Assembly: GCF_017355915.2 (NCBI RefSeq)
Contig: NZ_JAFEUV020000006.1
Span: 124,001-188,000, forward strand
Reading direction: 5' to 3'
Source: Telluribacter roseus
GTDB taxonomy: Bacteria > Bacteroidota > Bacteroidia > Cytophagales > Spirosomataceae
DNA length: 64,000 nucleotides
The notes beneath the pieces were generated by a model. The model was given only the letters and a program-made list of their open reading frames with translations, was not told the DNA's origin and made no database searches. Made by a program: the position numbers and the translations under genes. Positions 8,889 through 17,159 of the stretch are shown here, in pieces (within the stretch, counting starts at the first letter, position 1; every line of letters starts with the position of its first letter).

Positions 8889-10142
8889 ATGAAATTAATG
8901 CATAGTATATCGGCCCTAACGTTGGGGCTCCTCCTGAGCCTGTCGGGGTGTAATCCTGATAACGCTGGTCAGGGGCCGGATCCGGTTGATCAGGTCGCTG
9001 AGCCTACCGAAGTAGGTACTCCTCAGGGAGCGGTAGTCAGCAAACATATTGGCCCGCAGGGTGGTACCCTCGCCACCGCCGACGGCCAGGTAGAGCTGAC
9101 CATACCGGCCGGAGCCCTGACTCAGGAGACGACCATCTCCATCCAGCCCATCAGCAACCATACCCCCAACGGCGTAGGTACCTCGTACCGCTTCCTGCCC
9201 GACGGGCAGCAGTTCAGCAAGCCTGCTACGTTGAAGTTCAGGTACTCCGACGCCGAAGTAGTCAACAGCGCTCCTGAAGCGCTGGGCATTGCCTACCAGC
9301 GTACCGACAAGGTATGGTACAACGTGCCGGGCAAGAGCCTGGACAAGCAGAAGCGGGAGGTGACCGTACCCATGCCGCACTTCAGCGACTGGAGCCTCTT
9401 TGAGAATTTTATGTTAGTGACGGACCCGGCGAAGGACGTACTTAAATATGGTGAGTCGGTAACCCTGCAGATCATGGAGCTGGCACCGCTGACGGAGACG
9501 AAGGAAGAGCCTCTGATTCAGAGAACGGGCGGAGCCAACAACGGACTCAAATGGTCATTGGTGGGCGGTGGTACTCTGAAGCCTTCCGGCTCGTCGGCTA
9601 CCTATACAGCGCCCCGTGGGCCTTCCAATCCCAATCCGGTGACTATATCGGTAGAGCTTAACTTCAAGAACAACCCTACCAAACTGATACTGGTAAAGGA
9701 GCTTTACATTGGCTCTGGCTTTGTGAAGGTCAACTTCCTCGGGAAGGACTACGTATTTAGTTCAATGGCTATCTTGGATGATGAAGACCCTACTAATGCC
9801 AGCATTATAGGCGCTACTCCTAAGGAAGTACTGCAGATCGAGTTTAGTAACGGCCGAAAAGGGAGCTTTCCCTTCTGGTATACCGCCGAAGGAAACAAGT
9901 GCCGCGTTAGCTTCACGCTGTCGCCCAGTCAGCAATACGATAGCGGACACGACTGGTGTGATGGAGAAGACATGGTAGCCAGCGGGCAGGTGGTATTCGA
10001 AGAGTACGTACCTGGTAAATACGTCAAAGGTACCTTCTCGGGCAACCTCATCAAGTACGATCATCAATGTACCAAGGCTGGTCCGGCTATTAGTGGGTCT
10101 TTCTTTGTGATGTCAGCTACGGCCCTGATACCAGGTATATAA
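8889..10142 (+). CDS. Large lipoprotein with ZU5-like domain
   Basis: A 417-residue lipoprotein (signal ending LSGC, Cys21). Residues about 50-115 read IGPQGGTLATADGQVELTIP followed by AGALTQETTISIQPI, the hallmark of ZU5-like domains (Gly-Gly-x-hydrophobic, then IPxGAL). Next comes a beta-rich part with an Ig-like look (LKYGESVTLQIMEL, WSLVGGGTLKPSGSSATYTA). The last 140 residues contain two cysteines in a hydrophilic domain I do not recognise. It is probably a surface or periplasmic binding or structural protein expressed with the collagen-like lipoprotein. No catalytic motif is visible. Confidence 0.72.
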   Translation: MKLMHSISALTLGLLLSLSGCNPDNAGQGPDPVDQVAEPTEVGTPQGAVVSKHIGPQGGTLATADGQVELTIPAGALTQETTISIQPISNHTPNGVGTSYRFLPDGQQFSKPATLKFRYSDAEVVNSAPEALGIAYQRTDKVWYNVPGKSLDKQKREVTVPMPHFSDWSLFENFMLVTDPAKDVLKYGESVTLQIMELAPLTETKEEPLIQRTGGANNGLKWSLVGGGTLKPSGSSATYTAPRGPSNPNPVTISVELNFKNNPTKLILVKELYIGSGFVKVNFLGKDYVFSSMAILDDEDPTNASIIGATPKEVLQIEFSNGRKGSFPFWYTAEGNKCRVSFTLSPSQQYDSGHDWCDGEDMVASGQVVFEEYVPGKYVKGTFSGNLIKYDHQCTKAGPAISGSFFVMSATALIPGI

Positions 10143-10150
10143 ATAATAAT

Positions 10151-10177
10151 CCCGCTGGGGCATATACCTCAGCGGGA
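10151..10177. terminator. Bidirectional terminator hairpin
   Basis: CCCGCTGGGG pairs with CCTCAGCGGG (one G-T pair) between convergent genes. T-rich stretches on both sides are modest. Confidence 0.6.
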
Positions 10178-10220
10178 GTTGTCTATCCTTGGAGTTATAG
10201 ATTCCTGAGACCTGGTGGCT

Positions 10221-10979
10221 TCAGATCTCATTGGCCTCCGTTAAAATAACCGGTACATCGTCGGTGATCAATATGGTATGCTCATGCTGGGCTACGAAGC
10301 TGCCGTCTTTGGTCACGAGGGTCCAGCCATCGCCCTTATCGTGCGCGTAGGCAGCTTTGGTTGATATGAATGTTTCGATGGCTACGGTTGAGTTCTTTTT
10401 GAAACGCAGGGTATTGGCCTTATCGTAGAAGCAGGGAATCTCGCTGGGGGCTTCGTGCAGGCTTCTACCTACGCCGTGTCCCACCAGGTTTCGGATTACC
10501 TTGTAGCCGGCGTTTTTGGCTTCGGTTTCAATAAACTTTCCTACGTCTGCTATGCGTACTCCCCCTTTTATCTGTTGTATGGCTTTGTAGAGAATCTGCC
10601 GGGAGGCGTCTACCAGCGCATTGTGCTGATGGATATCATTCCCCAGTACAAAGGAGCCGCCGTTGTCGGCCCAGAAGCCGTCCAGCTCCGCCGATACATC
10701 TATATTGATCAGGTCACCTTCCTTAAGCTTTACTTTCTCAGAAGGTATCCCGTGGGCAATCTCATTGTTAAGGCTGATGCAGGTCCAGCCTGGAAATCCG
10801 TACGTTAGTTTGGGAGCCGACCGGGCTCCGTATTGCCGGAGTACCGTGGCTCCGTATTCATCCAGCTCTTTGGTAGTCATACCCGGACGGGCGTATTCGC
10901 GCATTTGTTTTAGTGTGGCAGCTACTGCTTCACTAATCTTCTTCATCCCTTCCAGCTCAGTATAAGTAGTAATGGACAT
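10221..10979 (-). CDS. map: Methionine aminopeptidase, type I
   Basis: The 252-residue cytosolic enzyme removes initiator methionine from nascent proteins. All five metal ligands of the pita-bread fold are present: Asp94, Asp105, His168, Glu202 and Glu233, in DVSAELDGFWADN, GHGVGRSLHE, AIETF and QHEHTILI. The substrate-contacting His76 and His175 are also there. It is slightly longer at the front than E. coli MAP but otherwise standard. In many Bacteroidota map sits in the ribosomal-protein cluster next to secY; here it stands alone between unrelated genes, so it may be a second copy rather than the housekeeping one. Confidence 0.95.
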   Translation of the reverse strand: MSITTYTELEGMKKISEAVAATLKQMREYARPGMTTKELDEYGATVLRQYGARSAPKLTYGFPGWTCISLNNEIAHGIPSEKVKLKEGDLINIDVSAELDGFWADNGGSFVLGNDIHQHNALVDASRQILYKAIQQIKGGVRIADVGKFIETEAKNAGYKVIRNLVGHGVGRSLHEAPSEIPCFYDKANTLRFKKNSTVAIETFISTKAAYAHDKGDGWTLVTKDGSFVAQHEHTILITDDVPVILTEANEI

Positions 10980-11046
10980 AGTGTACTTGTCAACTAGTTG
11001 TATAATATAACTTTTGGAACGCTACGTGTACGTTACTCAAAAATAT

Positions 11047-11094
11047 AACTACCTCCGTAGCGGCTAAATGTTCCGTTACAAAGGTAGTTATTTT
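11047..11094. terminator. Hairpin terminator downstream of unknown gene
   Basis: AACTACCT pairs with AGGTAGTT and an inner GTAGCGG pairs with CCGTTAC. T-runs lie on both outer sides (ATTTTT on plus, ATATTTTT on minus). It most likely ends the minus-strand transcript of the gene at 11141-11872. Confidence 0.7.
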
Positions 11095-11140
11095 TAAAGG
11101 GGTACTTCACTGGGGGATTACCCTCCGGCCGTAGGGTGCC

Positions 11141-11872
11141 TTATGCGGCTACTTCTGATTCAACCCGCACGCGCTTAGGAATGGGAATACCCATCTTCTG
11201 GTAGGCTAGCTGCAGGGTAGGGTGCGCACCGTCGGCCATGTACGAGAGCAACTGCATCAGTTCGGCCCGGTACCGGATGGTAGTAATAGGGGTCTGGTTG
11301 CCGTATACGGTATAAGTGTCCTGCGCGTGGGCGATCAGGAGGTCCATGTCCGAGTATTCTTCCACGGCTTCTTCGGGACTACTCGCAGGGAGCAGCCGTG
11401 AGCCCACGTGCAGCTCTATAGTACAGCTGGTACCCGGCATCTGGTAGTACAGAGTAAAGCGGTTGCTGCCTGTATCAAACCGTCTGCCGACGGTGAAGCC
11501 GCTGTCCAGCAGAAAGGGGTGGTCAATCTGCTTATAGCCGGGAATATTGCTGAGGTAGATACCCTGCAGCGAGTGCCACAGGCGCTTCTTGCGGGTGTTG
11601 TCGCTGACCAGCTTATCAAGCGGGTCTACCAGCAGAAAGGTACTGTTGCCAACTTTGGTCTCTTCGTAGGGGGAGCTTTGCAGATCGTACATAAACTTGC
11701 TGAGCGGTACGCCCAGCGACACAAAAACTTCGGCCTGGTTAAAGCTCATCAGCCAGCGGTAGGGCACCAGCGTGATATCCTCTGCCGGGTGGCCTACACT
11801 TTCAAACACGCTGTTCAGAAATGACAGCTCCTCCGGCGTTGCCGGATTATCATACAACACAATAGTTCTCAT
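11141..11872 (-). CDS. Unknown protein, possible HolD-like fold
   Basis: A 243-residue cytosolic protein without signal peptide or membrane segment. I do not recognise it firmly. Residues about 40-110 (WLMSFNQAEVFVSLGVPLSK, then STFLLVDPLDKLVSDNTRKK followed by RLWHSLQG) resemble the core of small Bacteroidota proteins related to the DNA polymerase III psi subunit, where an Asn-x-x-Lys-Lys-x-Leu-Trp motif recurs; this is a weak resemblance. The C-terminal half is acidic. It has its own terminator and shows normal local codon use, so it is a real gene. Confidence 0.65.
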   Translation of the reverse strand: MRTIVLYDNPATPEELSFLNSVFESVGHPAEDITLVPYRWLMSFNQAEVFVSLGVPLSKFMYDLQSSPYEETKVGNSTFLLVDPLDKLVSDNTRKKRLWHSLQGIYLSNIPGYKQIDHPFLLDSGFTVGRRFDTGSNRFTLYYQMPGTSCTIELHVGSRLLPASSPEEAVEEYSDMDLLIAHAQDTYTVYGNQTPITTIRYRAELMQLLSYMADGAHPTLQLAYQKMGIPIPKRVRVESEVAA

Positions 11873-12079
11873 ACTTTTTCAGAGGGTTTACTTACCTCTA
11901 ATATAGAGAAAATTTCATACCAAAAAAGAAAATGACTGAAAGTCACTAGTAGTGGGGTAGTAGGTTATAAAGAGCGGGGGCTTTCTGTACAAAAAAGTAG
12001 ACTTCTACTTAGTGAACGGTGAATTAGATTCAATACCACTTATTTAAATTACAATTCAACGCACCTAAAACCTATTCGT

Positions 12080-13522
12080 ATGAAAATGAATTTTAGAAAG
12101 TTCAGTACCACTTCCGCCTATGTGGCGGTGGCGGTAGCCTTTGTGGTAACGGGATGTATGACCGAGCCTGATCTGGTTCGTACCCCCCAGGATGGTCCCG
12201 CCTCTTCGGCCCGTGCAGCCGTAGATGAGTACGTGCCCAACGAGCTGCTTGTTAAGTTTAAAGCCGGAATTGCAGAATCAAAAAGAGCCGAAGCGCTGGC
12301 ACGAGTCAATGGTGCGGTTGCTGAGCGCATCCTGACCAAAATGATGGAAAGAGTGGGAGACCGGGAGGGGATATTCCTGATCCGGACTCCTCTGGATGTA
12401 GCAGAAGCCAGGGGGCGGCTGAAGGGACTGGGCGAGATCGAATACGCCGAGCCCAACTACATCTACACCTACGATGCCACCTCCAACGATACCTACTTCA
12501 CCAATGGGTCTTTGTGGGGGATGTATGGTGATGCCTCTACACCGGCCAACCAGTACGGTAGTCAGGCAGCCGAAGCCTGGGCAGCTGGTAAGACTGGTTC
12601 TGCATCAGTAGTAGTTGGTATCATTGATGAAGGTATCCAGGTAGACCATCCGGACCTGAAAGCAAATATCTGGACAAATCCCTTTGATCCTGTAGATGGC
12701 AGAGACAACGATGGAAACGGATACGTAGATGATGTCAATGGCTGGGATTTTGATGGGAATAATAATACTGTTTATGATGGTGGTAAAAGCGGAGGTACTG
12801 ATAAACACGGTACGCACGTGGCCGGTACTATTGGCGCCAAAAGTAACGGTACAGGTGTTGTAGGTGTTAACTGGAATGTTAAAATGATTTCCTGTAAGTT
12901 TCTAGGCCGTCGGGGAGGTACTACTGCTAACGCAATCAAAGCTGTTGATTACCTGACTGACCTCAAGATCAGACATAACATTAACCTGGTGGCCAGCAAC
13001 AACTCCTGGGGGGGCGGTGGTTTTTCACAAGCGCTACTGGAGGCTATAACTCGTGGAGCAAACGCAAACATATTGTTTATTGCGGCAGCGGGTAATGGTG
13101 GTAGTGATGGTGTAGGTGACAACAATGATTCGCAGGCTAATTATCCATCTAATTATAATACAAATGGTGTCAGGGACCCTAAAAGTGGTATAACATGTAA
13201 TTACGATGCAGTAATAGCGGTAGCTTCAATCACTTCGACAGGTGCACGATCCAGCTTCTCTAACTACGGAGCCGCTACAGTCGATCTGGGAGCTCCTGGT
13301 TCAGGTATCTACTCTACCTTGCCTCCCAACGCCTATGGCTCTTACAGTGGTACTTCTATGGCTACTCCACATGTAACAGGTGGCGCGGCTCTGTATGCTG
13401 CAGGTAATCCAGGTTCAACAGCCGCAGACATTAAAAGTGCTATTTTAAGTAGTGCGGTGCCAACCGCTTCGTTGGATGGTAAATGCGTTACCGGCGGCCG
13501 CCTGAATGTGAGTGGTTTCTAG
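12080..13522 (+). CDS. Subtilisin-like (S8) protease lipoprotein
   Basis: The 480-residue product has a lipoprotein signal (VVTGC, Cys26), an N-terminal propeptide-like domain (about 50-130; VPNELLVKFKAG to EYAEPNYIY, as in fervidolysin-type proregions) and an S8 peptidase domain with the full triad: Asp183 (GIIDEGIQVDHPDL), His243 (HGTHVAGTIG) and Ser426 (SGTSMATPH); Asn339 (AAAGNG) forms the oxyanion hole. It is an extracellular or periplasmic serine protease anchored by lipid. No C-terminal secretion domain follows. Glycine-Asn repeats (DNDGNGYVDDVNG) probably bind calcium. It stands alone and ends with a strong terminator. Confidence 0.94.
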   Translation: MKMNFRKFSTTSAYVAVAVAFVVTGCMTEPDLVRTPQDGPASSARAAVDEYVPNELLVKFKAGIAESKRAEALARVNGAVAERILTKMMERVGDREGIFLIRTPLDVAEARGRLKGLGEIEYAEPNYIYTYDATSNDTYFTNGSLWGMYGDASTPANQYGSQAAEAWAAGKTGSASVVVGIIDEGIQVDHPDLKANIWTNPFDPVDGRDNDGNGYVDDVNGWDFDGNNNTVYDGGKSGGTDKHGTHVAGTIGAKSNGTGVVGVNWNVKMISCKFLGRRGGTTANAIKAVDYLTDLKIRHNINLVASNNSWGGGGFSQALLEAITRGANANILFIAAAGNGGSDGVGDNNDSQANYPSNYNTNGVRDPKSGITCNYDAVIAVASITSTGARSSFSNYGAATVDLGAPGSGIYSTLPPNAYGSYSGTSMATPHVTGGAALYAAGNPGSTAADIKSAILSSAVPTASLDGKCVTGGRLNVSGF

Positions 13523-13541
13523 GCTGGAAAAACTCTTTTAA

Positions 13542-13586
13542 TAAAACAGCGGCGGACTCCCCTTGGGGAGCCCGCCGCTGTTTTAT
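13542..13586. terminator. Strong bidirectional terminator
   Basis: TAAAACAGCGGCGG pairs with CCGCCGCTGTTTTA with an inner CTCCCC/GGGGAG pairing. A-rich and T-rich sides serve both convergent genes. Confidence 0.9.
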
Positions 13587-13606
13587 ACTTAACCTGATAT
13601 CACCAC

Positions 13607-15055
13607 CTATACTACCAGGCTCCAGCCGGGGCGGTACTCGCGCTTCACGTACTGGTTGGCAGGTTCGAAGTTCGTGATCTTCATGTTAGGTGCGTCGTAG
13701 TACAGCTTCTTACGCCCGGTATAGCGATCATCAGGGCGCTTGGCCGTCGGGTTATCCCGCAACATCCAGCTACGCAGGGCCAGATTACCGATCAGGATAC
13801 TTTCGGTAAACGGAGCCGCGTACTCAAAGGGCGAACTGGTAACGCCTTTGCCGTGGCCGGCTATGCAGGCATTAACCCACTGCAGGTAGTGATTCTCCTC
13901 GGGTACCCTGGCTATAGTTTCGGGTATATTAAGTCCTTCGTTGTTTTTGAGTGGCAGCAGGCGCGGGTTAGCCCCGTAGCAGTCGGCCATCAGCTTCCCT
14001 TTGGAACCAATAAAAAGTACTCCTCCGTCGGCGTTCCCAAAAGCTTCGCCGGGGTTCAGCTCCTCGGGGCGTTCGGGCAGGATACCTCCGTCGTACCAGC
14101 TCACCTTGATATTTCCTTTGTTGTCCTGGCGGGGGTAGTCGAGGTGGATGGACGTAGTGAAAGGCGTCCAGTCTGGGTTGTGGTCCTGCTCGCGTAGGGT
14201 AAAGGTCCAGGTACCTCCCACGCTACACTCCACGGACTTAGGGTAGTCGATGGGCAGGATCCGGAACACCGGGTCCATGATGTGGCAGGCCATGTCACCC
14301 AGGGCACCGGTACCGTAGGGCCACCAGCCCCGCCAGTTCCAGGGCAGGTAGGCTTCATTGTAAGGTACCTTCGGGGCGGGACCGAGCCAGAGGTCAAAGT
14401 CAAGCTCTTTGGGTACTTCGTAGACCTTATCGGTCGGAATCGCCTGCGGCCATACGGGGCGGTTGGTCCAGCAAAGTACCTTGTTGACGTCGCCGATGAT
14501 GCCGCTGTCGTAGATCTCCTTCATGCGTCGTACACCGTTGCCGGAGCCGCCCTGATTACCCATCTGGGTTACTACCTTGTACTTTTTGGCCGCCTGGCCC
14601 AGCATACGCGCCTCGTAGATGTCGTGGGTCAGGGGCTTCTGGGTATACACGTGCTTGCCCAGCTGCATGGCAGCCAGCGTAGCTACGGCGTGGGTATTGT
14701 CGGGGGTAGAGATGGAGCAGGCATCTATGTTGTTCTTTTCCTTGGCCAGCATCTCCCTGAAATCGCGGTAGTAAGTAGCCTTGGGAAAGGCCGTGCGTGA
14801 GTCGGCTGCTCTGCGGTCGTCCACGTCACAGAGCGATACTATATTCACATTGGGACTTTTGGCAAAAGAGGCCAGGTCACTCTTGCCTTTTCCGCCTACC
14901 CCTATGCCTGCGATATTGAGTTTATCGCTGGGAGCTACGTAGCCTTTGCCGAGTACGTGGCGGGGTACTATAAAGAAGCTGGTGGCGGCCAGCGACGTGC
15001 TTTTCATGAAGTCGCGGCGGGTAGTACTGATGCCGGTGATGGTTTTCTTGTCCAT
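13607..15055 (-). CDS. Tat-exported Gfo/Idh/MocA oxidoreductase
   Basis: This 482-residue protein begins with a Tat signal (TTRRDFMKST, twin Arg at 13-14), then a Rossmann NAD(P)-binding domain (GIGVGGKGK) and the family motif QKPL, whose lysine is in the catalytic position, in a stretch read as GKHVYTQKPLTHDIYEA. The C-terminal half is the alpha/beta domain. Exported members of this family in Bacteroidota oxidise or reduce sugar rings in the periplasm with tightly bound cofactor, often next to sugar isomerases. A similar gene lies at 18307-19734. The shared terminator separates it from the protease. Substrate is unknown. Confidence 0.92.
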   Translation of the reverse strand: MDKKTITGISTTRRDFMKSTSLAATSFFIVPRHVLGKGYVAPSDKLNIAGIGVGGKGKSDLASFAKSPNVNIVSLCDVDDRRAADSRTAFPKATYYRDFREMLAKEKNNIDACSISTPDNTHAVATLAAMQLGKHVYTQKPLTHDIYEARMLGQAAKKYKVVTQMGNQGGSGNGVRRMKEIYDSGIIGDVNKVLCWTNRPVWPQAIPTDKVYEVPKELDFDLWLGPAPKVPYNEAYLPWNWRGWWPYGTGALGDMACHIMDPVFRILPIDYPKSVECSVGGTWTFTLREQDHNPDWTPFTTSIHLDYPRQDNKGNIKVSWYDGGILPERPEELNPGEAFGNADGGVLFIGSKGKLMADCYGANPRLLPLKNNEGLNIPETIARVPEENHYLQWVNACIAGHGKGVTSSPFEYAAPFTESILIGNLALRSWMLRDNPTAKRPDDRYTGRKKLYYDAPNMKITNFEPANQYVKREYRPGWSLVV

Positions 15056-15325
15056 AAGATGGGGAAAGGGGGTAGGTTATAGTTAGGAGTTGAATAACTA
15101 GTGGAAAGCAATAGCGTACTGGGGCACTTTACGGAAAAGAGAGTTACTCTCAGGTAAATGATTTTAGAAGTATATTCTAGAGATAAACTACTGAGACTAA
15201 AGGAGGAAGTACTATTGGCCGGATGAAATTATTTCTCCGAAAGCGGAGTCGCAGGAAACATTTTGAAGAGATGCAGGTAGGTACTAGTGTACGTATGGAT
15301 AGAGTCAAAACAGCATCTTATACTT

Positions 15326-15757
15326 ATGAAGAACTTACTGGTTGCCGTCGACATTGATGATGAATCCCGGGAGCTGATCCGGATGGCCTCTGAGCTGGCC
15401 GAAAAGCTCGGAGCCAAAGTATGGATTGTACACGTCACCGCCGCCGAGCCTGACTTTGTCGGCTACGGCGTAGGACCGCAATACATACGCAATATGCGGG
15501 CCGAAGATATACGGGACGAGCACCGCTACCTGCAGGAGTACTGCCGGAGCCTGGTAGACAGAGGGATAGAGGCGGATGCGCTGCTTATCCAGGGACCCAC
15601 CGTAGATATGATCCTGCTGGAAGCCCAGAAGCTGGCGGTGGACATGATCATCATAGGGGCCCACGACCACGGCTTCCTCTACAACGCCTTCAACGAGAAC
15701 ACCGCCCTCGCCCTGGTCAAAAAAGCCCGTATCCCGATATTGACGGTACCGCTTTAA
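15326..15757 (+). CDS. UspA-family universal stress protein
   Basis: The 143-residue product starts at the ATG at 15326 (MKNLLVAVDIDDESRELIRM). A longer frame starting at 15287 would add 13 unrelated residues before the conserved beginning and is rejected. It is a single Usp domain: the N-terminal AVDIDD and the C-terminal nucleotide loop read MIIIGAHDHGFLYNAFNENT, a form of G-x2-G-x9-G-(S/T), though the usual glycine positions are loosely kept. ATP binding is therefore plausible but not certain. It is cytosolic and monocistronic, with a terminator at 15804-15841. Confidence 0.88.
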   Translation: MKNLLVAVDIDDESRELIRMASELAEKLGAKVWIVHVTAAEPDFVGYGVGPQYIRNMRAEDIRDEHRYLQEYCRSLVDRGIEADALLIQGPTVDMILLEAQKLAVDMIIIGAHDHGFLYNAFNENTALALVKKARIPILTVPL

Positions 15758-15758
15758 G

Positions 15759-15917
15759 TAATTCTGAATTTAGAATTCTGAGTGCTGAATTGCCGTGAAA
15801 ACAAAAACGGGCTGTTCAGTTGACTATGGACAGCCCGTTTTAACTTTATCAAAATATTAAAGTAAGAAGACTCTTTAACTGCTAATTAATAATTCAGAAT
15901 TCAACATTCAGAATTTA
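15759..15917. repeat. Imperfect inverted repeat flanking a terminator
   Basis: Left arm 15759-15791 (AATTCTGAAT, 3 bases, GAATTCTGA) recurs inverted at 15884-15917. The terminator lies between the arms. Flavour is low-complexity; no transposase or target duplication is seen. Confidence 0.6.
15804..15845. terminator. Terminator after UspA gene
   Basis: AAAACGGGCTGT (15804-15815) pairs perfectly with ACAGCCCGTTTT (15830-15841) across a 14-base loop. Confidence 0.88.
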
Positions 15918-15920
15918 TTA

Positions 15921-15958
15921 CCCTTCCACCCTTCCTGCTTTCCTCCCTTCCTCCTTCT
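15921..15958 (-). repeat. Polypurine tract directly 3' of isomerase gene
   Basis: On the minus strand this reads as GGAAGG/GGAGGAAAG-type units just after the stop codon. A similar sense-strand tract follows the propeller gene at 18149-18188, and both end in GGTAAT-like sequence. Confidence 0.65.
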
Positions 15959-15964
15959 AAAAAA

Positions 15965-16867
15965 TTACATTCTCAAACTACGCAGGTAGGCGATGCTGAT
16001 GGGTACCTGCGTTGAGATGTTGGAGCTTTCATCCTCGATGTAGTAGTACTTGATGCTGGTTTTATTAGCTGCTTTCAGGATAGTGGGCAGATCCAGTTGA
16101 CCGGTACCGAGGGCTACGTCGTTATCGGGAGGTGTACCGCCCGACAGGTTACCCTGAACGCCTTTCTTCAGGTCTTTGACGTGCATGAGCTTAAAGCGGG
16201 TAGGGTACTTAGCCAGGATCGCCGCCGGATCATGACCGGGGAAGAAGGTCCAGAGAATATCCATCTCATAACTCACGTACTTCGGATCGGTTTTCTGTAC
16301 GATGTAGTCAAACAATGTAGCATCCTTGCCTTTTACCTCTGAGGCTACCTGGGCCGGTACGGGCTGAAACTCAAAGCCGTGGTTGTGGTAGCAGAAGGTG
16401 AGGCCGTGCTCGTCTTTCAGGGTCTTGCCGAAGCGGTTAAAATCCGCCACCGTTTTCTTCGCCAGGTCCAGCGTAAAATCTCCCTTGTGAGGGATCCAGG
16501 CTACCCGTACAAACTCCGCACCCAGTGTCTTGGCGTTGGCGGCCACTTCACCAATCTTATTTTCCAGATCCGGATAACCTACGCCAAAGGAAGTACAGCG
16601 CATACCGCGCTCGTCGAGCAGGGCCCGGATATCCTGGGCCGTCCGGCCAAACAGGTTCGAGAACTCTATATTGGTAATACCCAGGGCTTTGATAGTATCC
16701 AGGGTGGCGGCTACATCTTTCTGGAAACTCTTCCGGTAAGTGTAGGACACCATCCCCAACTTAGGGTCGTTGGCCTTGTCGGTGAAGAGGGGCTTTCCTT
16801 TCTGGGCGAAAGCCGGGGGGACGGTCATCAGGCCCAGGGTAATGGCTACTAGGAGTATTTTTTTCAT
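15965..16867 (-). CDS. Exported sugar phosphate isomerase/epimerase-like TIM barrel
   Basis: A 300-residue protein with a signal peptide (about 1-21, ending PPAFAQ) and an AP-endonuclease-2/xylose-isomerase-like TIM barrel. Motifs are GMVSYTYRKSF, the metal-site-like CYHNHGFEF, YEMDILWTFFPGHDP and LMHVKDLKKG. Exported members of this family occur beside Tat Gfo/Idh enzymes in Bacteroidota and are thought to act on oxidised sugars; the exact substrate is unknown. Divergent and convergent Gfo/Idh genes at 13607 and 18307 fit this. The metal-binding His and Glu/Asp residues appear present, so it is probably active. Confidence 0.88.
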   Translation of the reverse strand: MKKILLVAITLGLMTVPPAFAQKGKPLFTDKANDPKLGMVSYTYRKSFQKDVAATLDTIKALGITNIEFSNLFGRTAQDIRALLDERGMRCTSFGVGYPDLENKIGEVAANAKTLGAEFVRVAWIPHKGDFTLDLAKKTVADFNRFGKTLKDEHGLTFCYHNHGFEFQPVPAQVASEVKGKDATLFDYIVQKTDPKYVSYEMDILWTFFPGHDPAAILAKYPTRFKLMHVKDLKKGVQGNLSGGTPPDNDVALGTGQLDLPTILKAANKTSIKYYYIEDESSNISTQVPISIAYLRSLRM

Positions 16868-17159
16868 GAATGGTTAGTAGTTGGAATAAACAGTTTGTCC
16901 GATCGTCTCCAGTAAAAAGACACCAGTGGGTGACTTCTCCTTTATACAACTCTATTGACGCATTTTCAGGACCTGACCCTTACGCAACCCATTGCACCTG
17001 TCCGAAGCGCCAGGGTACTTCTTTACCATGAGCTGTAATCCCTCCTGCTGTATGTTAAATTATTAAGAAACAGGACCAGCCACCCCCGTGAGTCTCAAAC
17101 AATTCTACAGGACATCCCCTTATAGATCAAAGGTTTTATTTTTTCCAATAATCCACACA

